A stretch of 64,000 nt of DNA, from the NCBI RefSeq assembly GCF_010500965.1, contig NZ_QVMI01000022.1:1-64000 (forward strand), written 5' to 3'. The translations under genes were made by a program, and so were the position numbers. This stretch comes from Bacteroides sp. 51 (GTDB taxonomy: Bacteria > Bacteroidota > Bacteroidia > Bacteroidales > Bacteroidaceae). Shown here one piece after another: positions 24,702 to 30,770 of the stretch. The notes below the pieces were generated by a model. That model did no database searches. It had not been told where the DNA came from and saw only the letters and a list, made by a program, of their open reading frames with translations. Positions within the stretch are counted from its first letter, which is position 1, and each line of letters begins with the position of its first letter.

Positions 24702-25487
24702 TTACTTTATCTTAAATTCTATTCCGAACGGTTTACCTACTATTTTAAGCACATCATTCGGATCTTTAGCTTTCGTAAAATTACCTGAATATGAATAATT
24801 CAGATTTGAATTAGGCAATACTTCAATATCATACTGTCTTTCAATCTCCTGAATTACATCTTGCAAAGGTACGCTAACAAAAACAAATTTACCATGTTTC
24901 CAATTAATAGATTCTTTCGCATCTTCGACATCATTAGTGGTAAGTTTGCCATTACTTAATAATGCCTGCATATTCGGGGTAAGTATTACTGATTCCGATT
25001 TATCCGAAACATTCACCTTTCCGGTAAGACAGGTTACCTTAAAATTTTCGGCACGGGAAAACACATTAAAACTTGTTCCCAGTACACTTACAGTGTATTG
25101 CCCGGAACGTACATCAAATGTGCTTCCTTTTTCAACTTCAAAATATGCTTCGCCTTTCAGTTCTACATCACGGGAAATAAACCACCAGAGAGGTTTATAG
25201 CCGATTTTACTTTCGGCATTCAAATCTACTTTAGAGCCGTCGGGTAAAACCACCGCCAGATGTGTACCTCTTTCAGCAACTTCATTTTTTGTATAGAAAA
25301 ATGCTATGGAGGGTAGAATTATAGCTATTGCAGCAATAGATGCAGCCGCATAAAACCACAATGATCTTTTTCGGGGAGCCATTTCAATAACTTTGGGAGT
25401 TTCTTCCAATCCTTCAAAGACACTATCCCAAATATCTTCTTTGCTTTTACTCCATTTAGGGGTTATTTTAATATCATCCGTTTTCAT
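24702..25487 (-). CDS. FecR-type anti-sigma factor
   Basis: This 261-residue protein has a cytoplasmic N-terminus (1-42), one membrane helix (about 44-66), FecR domain in the periplasm (VVLPDGSKVDLNAESKIGY and SVLGTSFNVFS) and the C-terminal DUF4974-like strand part (SVPLQDVIQEIERQYDIEV). It keeps the ECF sigma factor inactive until the TonB-dependent receptor binds its ligand. It lies between the sigma gene (11 bp) and the receptor gene (directly adjoining). Assignment is firm from pattern and context. Confidence 0.9.
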   Translation of the reverse strand: MKTDDIKITPKWSKSKEDIWDSVFEGLEETPKVIEMAPRKRSLWFYAAASIAAIAIILPSIAFFYTKNEVAERGTHLAVVLPDGSKVDLNAESKIGYKPLWWFISRDVELKGEAYFEVEKGSTFDVRSGQYTVSVLGTSFNVFSRAENFKVTCLTGKVNVSDKSESVILTPNMQALLSNGKLTTNDVEDAKESINWKHGKFVFVSVPLQDVIQEIERQYDIEVLPNSNLNYSYSGNFTKAKDPNDVLKIVGKPFGIEFKIK

Positions 25488-25498
25488 ATCTTCTTTAA

Positions 25499-25987
25499 TT
25501 ATAATAGTTCTGTCCTAAGAAATTGCAAAGCAGCGCTCATCCGTTTTTCGACAGCTTTTACGCTTATATCCAAACATTGGGCTATTTCACTATACTTTAG
25601 TTCATCATTCCGGCTCATCAGGAAAACAACCCTTTGTAATTCCGGCATCTTTTCTAATGCTTTAGCATAAGTAGATGCCAATTCTTCAAAGTTTAATTCA
25701 TCTTCGGGCGACAAGGGACTATCAATCTGAATACTCATACTCACCTCATAATCTAAACGGGTAGAACTTTTTCGATAATTGCTTATAACCATATCGTTTG
25801 CTATCTTATAAAGCAATGGTTTTAAATTAAGGTTATCCAGTTGTTCCCGTTTCTCCCAAATCTTCATAAAGACATCCTGTGCCATATCCGATGCTGCATC
25901 CCTATCGCCACAGCGATAGAAGATAAAACTTCGAATCGTATCAAAATACTTATCGAATAATTGTTTGAACTCTGCTTTGCTTATCAT
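25499..25987 (-). CDS. ECF sigma-70 factor controlling the metal lipoprotein regulon
   Basis: This protein has about 162 residues from ATG 25987. The longest frame begins at 26017, but its first codon (ATGCGGTA) is itself the -10 box of the promoter, so that start cannot be used. ATG 25999 is nearly leaderless, and 25987 is preferred. Sigma2 (FDTIRSFIFYRCGDRDAASD, DVFMKIWEKR) and sigma4 (LPELQRVVFLMSRNDELKYS, then EIAQCLDISVKAVEKRM) are both complete. It is the first gene of the sigma-FecR-receptor triad. The same promoter boxes occur upstream of its own gene and of two His-rich lipoprotein genes, so it likely activates itself and both lipoproteins. Confidence 0.88.
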   Translation of the reverse strand: MISKAEFKQLFDKYFDTIRSFIFYRCGDRDAASDMAQDVFMKIWEKREQLDNLNLKPLLYKIANDMVISNYRKSSTRLDYEVSMSIQIDSPLSPEDELNFEELASTYAKALEKMPELQRVVFLMSRNDELKYSEIAQCLDISVKAVEKRMSAALQFLRTELL

Positions 25988-26009
25988 CCAGTTGGACATT
26001 TTACTATTA

Positions 26010-26036
26010 TACCGCATGAAGATATAAATACCCTAC
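26010..26036 (-). promoter_or_regulatory. Autoregulatory ECF promoter of the sigma gene
   Basis: Minus-strand GTAGGGTA (plus 26029-26036), 11 bp and ATGCGGTA (plus 26010-26017). Identical in boxes and spacing with the promoter of lipoprotein 1. Confidence 0.8.
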
Positions 26037-26042
26037 ATGAAA

Positions 26043-26573
26043 TTATAAAGATTTTTGGTAATCAACTTTCAACACACCCGAATCATATACTTTTGTCTTT
26101 ATTATTTCCCACTTAGATTCCTTGTTTTGTTCAGGAAATAAAGATATGCCTTTGCCCAAAATTATGGGGAAGTAGCAAATTTGCATTTCGTCAATCAAAT
26201 CTGCGGCGAGCAACATTGAAATTAATTCTCCGCCTCCAACTAACCAAATATCTTTACCTTCCTGATTGCGAAGTTCAGAAATCGTTTCAATAATATTCTC
26301 CGTGATAAAACGTACATTCTCCTTTGTATCCCATTCATGGTGGGATACAACATAAGCCATCTGTTCCGAATATGGCCAAATTACATCCATGTTCATAATT
26401 TCACGGTAAGTACGACCGCCCATAATAACCGTATCAACCGAAGCTGATAGATTTTTGCAACCGTAATCTGTCTTTTCACGATTTGGGCATCCGGTAAGCC
26501 ATTCCAATCCGCCGCCTGGCTCTGCAATCCGTTGGTCAAGTGATGCAGCGATGTAAAGGATAATTTTTTTCAT
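26043..26573 (-). CDS. Dihydrofolate reductase / RibD C-terminal-like reductase
   Basis: This 176-residue protein of the RibD_C/DHFR fold has MKKIILYIAASLDQRIA at the start, GGLEWLTG, VIMGGRTYREI (nucleotide-binding strand-helix), IWLVGGGELISMLL (NADPH-binding Gly motif) and FPIILGKGISLF. Members reduce folate- or riboflavin-like substrates or act in drug resistance; the yyaP/yyaK group is similar. Substrate unknown. Start overlaps the stop of a 48-residue ORF by 4 bp (ATGA). It is the last gene before the element end and is transcribed from a promoter at about 26830. Confidence 0.82.
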   Translation of the reverse strand: MKKIILYIAASLDQRIAEPGGGLEWLTGCPNREKTDYGCKNLSASVDTVIMGGRTYREIMNMDVIWPYSEQMAYVVSHHEWDTKENVRFITENIIETISELRNQEGKDIWLVGGGELISMLLAADLIDEMQICYFPIILGKGISLFPEQNKESKWEIIKTKVYDSGVLKVDYQKSL

Positions 26574-26716
26574 GCTACTGAATTTAATTGTTTATACCAT
26601 TGCTCGCTGTATCTCAAAAAAGAAGCGTGGAACTCACACTGCTCCGATACGAGGTACTGGTATACCTTTGAAAGAAACAGGCAAGCCCACGCCATACTCT
26701 CGTATAGCATGAACAT
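26570..26716 (-). CDS. Small ORF translationally coupled to the reductase gene, perhaps a gene remnant
   Basis: This 48-residue frame starts MFMLYESMAW and ends WYKQLNSVA; its TGA overlaps the ATG of the reductase gene as ATGA. The same frame stays open back to a stop at 26816-26818 (about 82 codons) without another ATG, so this may be the 3' remainder of a longer gene whose front was lost. A housekeeping-like promoter at about 26830-26860 could transcribe it. No family recognised. Confidence 0.45.
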   Translation of the reverse strand: MFMLYESMAWACLFLSKVYQYLVSEQCEFHASFLRYSEQWYKQLNSVA

Positions 26717-26829
26717 TGCGCTATCTGTCCCTTTCAGTTGAAAATTACCAGTTTTCGTATCGAGACGTTCAGCGAACGTTATGTTATATATAAACGGAAT
26801 TAATCCGCTAAAATTCTATTTATCTGGTG

Positions 26830-26860
26830 CAAAGATACCAAATTAGTTTAAGGTATTAAA
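26830..26860 (-). promoter_or_regulatory. Bacteroidales-type promoter upstream of the reductase unit
   Basis: Minus-strand -7 box TATCTTTG (plus 26830-26837), exact TAnnTTTG, with TTTA 19 bp upstream in place of TTTG. Predicted transcript starts near 26823. Confidence 0.6.
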
Positions 26861-26882
26861 GTCTTTCCAGTTGAGATTGTTG

Positions 26883-26928
26883 GTGCAAGGTGCAAGTATC
26901 TATATATAGATAAACTTGCACCTTGCAC
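26883..26928. repeat. Perfect 15-bp inverted repeat with palindromic loop
   Basis: Arms GTGCAAGGTGCAAGT (26883-26897) and its exact complement (26914-26928). The loop is itself the palindrome ATCTATATATAGAT. Each arm also contains a direct repeat of GTGCAAG. It lies about 200 bp from the element end. Without a T-run on either side it is more likely a recombination or regulatory site, or a mobile hairpin, than a terminator. Confidence 0.65.
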
Positions 26929-27122
26929 TACGTCTAAAAGATTATTTTTCAAAACCTTTGGTGATTTCAAAAATTGTAGTAACTTTGAACCCAAGTTTTA
27001 TGCAGACAAATTGGCGTCAATAGCAGCCAGAACTGCCAAGAAAATAAGGCAGAAAAGGATATTGCTCCAATTCGTACCACATAAACAAAAAAAGATTTTT
27101 AATCACTGAATATATGCGTTTT

Positions 27123-27155
27123 GCGGTCGCGGGTTCGAGTCCCGTCCGTTCCGCA
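27123..27155 (+). other. tRNA 3'-end fragment, likely element attachment site (attR)
   Basis: T-stem GCGGG (27129-27133), T-loop TTCGAGT, T-stem CCCGT, acceptor strand CCGTTCC (27146-27152) and discriminator G form a perfect tRNA 3' third. The matching 5' acceptor GGAACGG, D-arm and anticodon arm are absent upstream. This is the scar expected when an element integrates into the 3' end of a plus-strand tRNA gene whose complete copy then stands at the left end. Confidence 0.75.
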
Positions 27156-27286
27156 TAAAAGGGGTAAAAATCCTTTTTGGAGCTAAAATATTAAATATCA
27201 GCGAGTTAATGAGTTTCATCCCTAACTCGTACCCCATAGGGGTTATGATATGTTACAATGATTTGATATATAGGCTAATAACGGTT

Positions 27287-27314
27287 TTGGGTGGTGTACC
27301 CGTCCATACCGCCA
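27287..27314 (+). other. Second, degenerate tRNA 3'-end-like fragment
   Basis: CCCGT-CCATACC-G-CCA (27299-27314) lines up with CCCGT-CCGTTCC-G-CA of the attachment fragment, but the T-loop is mutated. It is followed 18 bp later by a strong terminator. It may be a decayed tRNA or an older integration scar. Confidence 0.4.
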
Positions 27315-27332
27315 GTTAAAACGTTGATAATT

Positions 27333-27367
27333 AAGCGATTACTGTAAAAGGTAGTCGCTTTTTTTAT
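27333..27367 (+). terminator. Strong terminator facing away from the element end
   Basis: A 10-bp stem AAGCGATTAC (27333-27342) pairs with GTAGTCGCTT (27351-27360) with one G-T pair, then seven or more T. It would end a plus-strand transcript, as expected for the tRNA gene that was the integration target. Confidence 0.8.
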
Positions 27368-27607
27368 ATCCCCTCCCTACTTGAGAAGAAATCAATCCGA
27401 AAACCAGGTTGAGTTGTTTAATTAACCTGGTTCTTAATCTGCAAAGTCACAAATATGAGTAAAAGTGAATCAAAAAGATAGTATTTGTTCTATTCTGGTT
27501 ACATGCGAACTTTTCAAAAACCGTCAATGAGATGTTAAAATCAGGTCATAGGCTTGTTTGTGCAGTGTATTATTGATATTTGGAAGTGCACAAGCGCAAT
27601 AATTTCT

Positions 27608-27715
27608 ACACTTGAGCCGCGTACTGCCGACAGCACGCGGCTCAAGTATAAATAACACGCGGCTCAAGTATCGACAGTTAAGCGCTCAAGTATCGACAGC
27701 ACGCGGCTCAAGTGT
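27608..27715. repeat. 22-bp tandem repeat array with an inverted copy in front
   Basis: Four copies of GGCTCAAGTAT-type units begin at 27639, 27661, 27683 and 27705, exactly 22 bp apart; the third is mutated. An inverted copy ACACTTGAGCCGCGT (27608-27622) is the exact reverse complement of ACGCGGCTCAAGTGT (27701-27715), so the whole array can fold as a hairpin. It lies in a gene-free region between the element junction and ispE. Confidence 0.75.
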
Positions 27716-28032
27716 TTAGTGTGTTTCATTTTATAGATTTTTATTCTCTGGTTGGTCTGTTTTAAGCGAGGTGTTTGAAGTGTGTATTTGCTGTATTTGT
27801 TTTAATCTATGTGATTATTTGTAGTGTATTTTGTTTTATTCTGGTCATTTAGATGGTTTATCTTATAAATTTGAATCTTACTGATTTTCTCAAGCATGAT
27901 TCTTTTGCCATTTTTCCTTCCTTTTCTTCCCCAAGCCCGGAATTTGCGATTACCGCTCCATTCTATTATCAAAATGTCATTTCTATTATATGAGTGCTGG
28001 CATTTTAACTCGGAACGTACGCACCCTCCCTA

Positions 28033-28899
28033 CTATAATCCAGACAGGCTGCATTCAAAGTAAAAACAATCCGGATAGGCTGCTGCATGGGACCAACGGT
28101 CAGCGTTAGCTAAACCCGGCTGCGGCACCTTGCCGTTGTCGCGGAAAAGTCCGAATATGGATGAGCCGGAACCACTCATAGCCGCATATATCGCTCCTTG
28201 TTGGTAAAGTTTCTCTTTTATCTCACCAATTACGGGATATTGTGGGAATACACTTTCTTCGAAATCATTGACCATGAGCTCCCTCCACTCCGTAATAGGA
28301 CGAGCGATAATCTCTTTTAGAGAGTATATCGGTTTTCGGGGTTTAATCAAAGAAAATGCAGCTTTGGTAGATACAAAGATATCAGGCTTGACAAGAACCA
28401 GTTGATAACCTTTTAATGAGACTGAGATCGGAGAAAAGACATTGCCGATGCCTTCGGCAAAAGTTGGCTTGTTTTGAATAAAGAAAGCACAATCCGCACC
28501 CAGCCTGGCGGCATATTCCTCCAACTCATCGATTGTTAGTCCTAAAGAAAAGTTTTCGTTGAGCAGCTTCAGCATAAATGCCGCATCAGCCGAGCCACCT
28601 CCCAAACCAGCACCCGATGGAATATGCTTATACAAATGAGCGTCAATAGGAGGGAGATTGAATCTCTCATCAAGCATGCGGTAGGCTTTAGATACAAGGT
28701 TGTCCTCCGGCTTGCCATCAATTACAATTCCCGATTGATAAAGGGTAAACTTCCGGTTGTTGTCTTTTGCGGGATTAATCTCTAACGCATCCTCTAACCG
28801 GATGGGGTAAAAAATAGTCTCAAGATTATGGTATCCGTCGGGGCGCTTCTCGGTAATATTAAGCCCCAGGTTTATTTTGGCATTCGGGAAAGTGAGCAT
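28033..28899 (-). CDS. ispE: 4-diphosphocytidyl-2-C-methyl-D-erythritol kinase
   Basis: This 288-residue GHMP kinase of the MEP isoprenoid pathway phosphorylates CDP-methylerythritol. The N-terminal [12 protein letters not shown], the ATP-binding [14 protein letters not shown] (94-107) and the C-terminal [11 protein letters not shown] (242-252) are canonical. Between SIFGLF and the final YPDCF strand lies an extra stretch of about 20 residues (254-273, starting DNGKVPQPG) that is encoded by a copy of the dispersed palindromic repeat. Transcribed away from dnaB. Start at 28899 matches the family N-terminus. Function is firm; the effect of the insert on activity is unknown. Confidence 0.93.
   Translation of the reverse strand: MLTFPNAKINLGLNITEKRPDGYHNLETIFYPIRLEDALEINPAKDNNRKFTLYQSGIVIDGKPEDNLVSKAYRMLDERFNLPPIDAHLYKHIPSGAGLGGGSADAAFMLKLLNENFSLGLTIDELEEYAARLGADCAFFIQNKPTFAEGIGNVFSPISVSLKGYQLVLVKPDIFVSTKAAFSLIKPRKPIYSLKEIIARPITEWRELMVNDFEESVFPQYPVIGEIKEKLYQQGAIYAAMSGSGSSIFGLFRDNGKVPQPGLANADRWSHAAAYPDCFYFECSLSGL
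28083..28137. repeat. GGCAAGGTGCCGC-family palindromic element inside ispE
   Basis: Core CTGCGGCACCTTGCCG (28120-28135) and CATGG at the far end (28086-28090) match the intergenic copies at 30732-30753 and 55023-55048. It is in frame, and encodes about 20 residues absent from the usual IspE pattern. Confidence 0.65.
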
Positions 28900-29085
28900 G
28901 CTTTAAATTAAAAATGTTTTTCTGATTCTGCAAACTTACGAAATTTTCTAATACACCATCCTATAGCTTTGTGTAAATATGGTAGCTTTACATAGAAAGA
29001 TCAGGGTGCAACATCTCACTGCACCTGTTCAAACTGTGTTGAAAATAAGTTCGGTTGGAGTGGGCTCTTTTCATGTGGGATTTGC

Positions 29086-29093
29086 TATCTTTG
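29086..29093 (+). promoter_or_regulatory. -7 box of the dnaB promoter
   Basis: TATCTTTG is an exact TAnnTTTG match, 31 bp upstream of the dnaB start. No clear -33 TTTG at standard spacing. Confidence 0.55.
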
Positions 29094-29123
29094 CTTTCCA
29101 TTTTAAAAAAAGGTAGAAAGATA

Positions 29124-30692
29124 ATGGCAGAGCAACAGAAAAGAACTCGTAATACAAAGGCTAAACCACAAGCACCGGCTGTAGTAGGAGATTATGGACG
29201 TATTCAACCACAAGCACGCGAATTGGAAGAAGCAGTGTTGGGAGCCTTGATGATTGAGAAAGATGCATATTCGCAGGTGAGTGAGATATTGCGCCCTGAG
29301 TCTTTTTATGATCATACACACCAACTGATCTATTCGGCTATTACCAGCCTGGCAGTTCAACAGGAACCGGTTGACATCCTGACCGTAACCGAGCAGTTGC
29401 GTAAGAGAGGACAACTCGAAGAAGTGGGCGGTCCGTTTTACATTACCCAGTTGAGTAGTAAAGTGGCATCGTCTGCCCACATTGAATATCATGCCCGTAT
29501 TATTGCCCAGAAGTTTCTGGCGCGCGAATTGATTACGTTTACAAGCGGCATACAATCGAAAGCATTTGATGAAACCCAGGATGTGGACGACCTGATGCAG
29601 GAAGCAGAAGGTAAGCTCTTCGAGATCTCCCAGCAGAACATGAAGAAGGACTATACGCAGATTAATCCGGTGATTGCAGAAGCGTATCAGTTACTTCAAA
29701 AAGCGGCTGCCCGTACCGATGGTTTAAGTGGATTGGAAAGTGGGTTTACCGGACTGGACAAGATGACTTCCGGTTGGCAGAATTCCGACCTTATCATTAT
29801 TGCTGCCCGTCCGGCGATGGGAAAGACGGCATTCGTGCTTTCGATGGCACGTAATATTGCCGTAAATTTCAGACAACCTGTGGCCCTGTTCTCTCTTGAA
29901 ATGAGTAACGTTCAGCTGGTAAACCGTCTGATCGTAAACGTTTGTGAGATTCCGGGTGAAAAGATAAAAAGCGGTCAGTTGCTACCTTACGAGTGGCAAC
30001 AGCTGGATATTAAACTGAAGGACTTGATCGATGCTCCGTTTTATGTGGACGATACACCTTCGCTTTCCGTATTTGAACTTCGTACCAAAGCCAGGCGTCT
30101 GGTACGCGAACATGGCGTGAGAATTATAATCATTGACTACCTTCAGTTGATGAATGCGAGTGGTATGTCATTCGGTAGTCGCCAGGAAGAGGTAAGTACC
30201 ATTTCCCGTTCACTGAAAGGATTGGCAAAGGAATTGAATATCCCCATCATTGCACTGTCGCAGTTGAACCGTGGTGTAGAGAGCCGCGAAGGTGCAGAAG
30301 GTAAACGTCCGCAGTTGAGCGACCTCCGCGAGTCGGGAGCGATTGAGCAGGATGCCGATATGGTGTGCTTCATTCACCGTCCGGAATATTATAAGATATT
30401 CCAGGGCGAGAAAGGGGAGGACTACCGTGGTATGGCGGAAATCATCATAGCCAAGCATCGTAATGGTGCGACAGGCGATGTACTGCTGCGCTTTAAAGGT
30501 GAATTTGCCCGATTCCAAAACCCGGATGATGACTTGGTTATTCCTCCACCCGATGAAGCTACTGCGGGAGTAAGCCGTGGCTCGCGAATGAATAGCGGAG
30601 CACATACATCCATTCCAGGCCCATCAGCAGATCAGGCCCCACCCATGGATAACCCATTCGGCGGAATCCCCGAAGGTCCCTTACCCTTTTAA
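29124..30692 (+). CDS. dnaB: Replicative DNA helicase
   Basis: This protein has 522 residues from ATG 29124; the frame stays open to 29055 but that part includes the promoter. The N-terminal DnaB domain (RELEEAVLGALMIEKDAY) is followed by the RecA-like motor with Walker A ARPAMGKTAF, Walker B IIIIDYLQLM and the H4 region DLRESGAIEQDADMV. The C-terminal tail is Pro/Gly-rich. It unwinds DNA at the replication fork. It is the only long plus-strand gene in this half of the window. Three tandem 11-bp units begin 6 bp after the stop. Confidence 0.95.
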   Translation: MAEQQKRTRNTKAKPQAPAVVGDYGRIQPQARELEEAVLGALMIEKDAYSQVSEILRPESFYDHTHQLIYSAITSLAVQQEPVDILTVTEQLRKRGQLEEVGGPFYITQLSSKVASSAHIEYHARIIAQKFLARELITFTSGIQSKAFDETQDVDDLMQEAEGKLFEISQQNMKKDYTQINPVIAEAYQLLQKAAARTDGLSGLESGFTGLDKMTSGWQNSDLIIIAARPAMGKTAFVLSMARNIAVNFRQPVALFSLEMSNVQLVNRLIVNVCEIPGEKIKSGQLLPYEWQQLDIKLKDLIDAPFYVDDTPSLSVFELRTKARRLVREHGVRIIIIDYLQLMNASGMSFGSRQEEVSTISRSLKGLAKELNIPIIALSQLNRGVESREGAEGKRPQLSDLRESGAIEQDADMVCFIHRPEYYKIFQGEKGEDYRGMAEIIIAKHRNGATGDVLLRFKGEFARFQNPDDDLVIPPPDEATAGVSRGSRMNSGAHTSIPGPSADQAPPMDNPFGGIPEGPLPF

Positions 30693-30698
30693 CAAGGC

Positions 30699-30753
30699 GG
30701 CGGCAAGGTGGCGGCAAGGTGGCGGCAAGGTGCCGCTTCCAGGTTCCATGCGG
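30699..30753. repeat. Palindromic element with three tandem 11-bp units after dnaB
   Basis: GGCGGCAAGGT is repeated exactly at 30699, 30710 and 30721, followed by GCCGCTTCCAGGTTCCATGCGG less two bases, the full element of the GGCAAGGTGCCGC family. It lies between dnaB and the convergent fimbrillin gene. The tandem expansion suggests slippage. Confidence 0.75.
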
Positions 30754-30770
30754 ATGGGGGGAGTAGAACG

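Larger units (their letters stand above)
1..27155. mobile_element. Right-hand part of an integrative conjugative element with metal/envelope cargo
   Basis: Backbone genes typical of Bacteroidales conjugative elements (large helicase, HTH proteins, Toprim primase-helicase, RteC) are followed by a cargo of metal-efflux, lipoprotein and envelope genes. The stretch ends at a tRNA 3'-end fragment (27123-27155). Conserved chromosomal genes (ispE, dnaB) begin just beyond it. The several palindromic repeat families common from 27.6 kb onward were not seen in this part, which fits a foreign origin. No integrase or transfer (tra) gene is inside the window, so mobility and exact left end cannot be judged. 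The boundary is inferred. Confidence 0.75.
26929..28032. other. Gene-free junction between element and chromosome
   Basis: No convincing ORF. The region holds the tRNA 3'-end fragment (27123-27155), a weak hairpin AAAAGG...CCTTTT just after it, an inverted CGAGTTA/TAACTCG pair (27202-27229), a second tRNA-like fragment (27287-27314), a strong terminator (27333-27367), a hairpin AACCAGGTT/AACCTGGTT (27402-27432) and the 22-bp repeat array (27608-27715). The stretch 27720-28030 is AT-rich with nothing recognised. Confidence 0.6.

Noticed and set aside
26600-27120. Integrase or excisionase remnant near the attachment site
   Set aside because: Translation of both strands shows no tyrosine-recombinase motif; only the short ORF coupled to the reductase is open.
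27608-27715. 22-bp repeats as a CRISPR array
   Set aside because: Period equals the unit length, so no room for spacers; no cas genes nearby and one unit is inverted.
29055-29123. Longer DnaB start
   Set aside because: These codons cover the -7 box of the promoter; MAEQQKR starts after a good purine-rich site.
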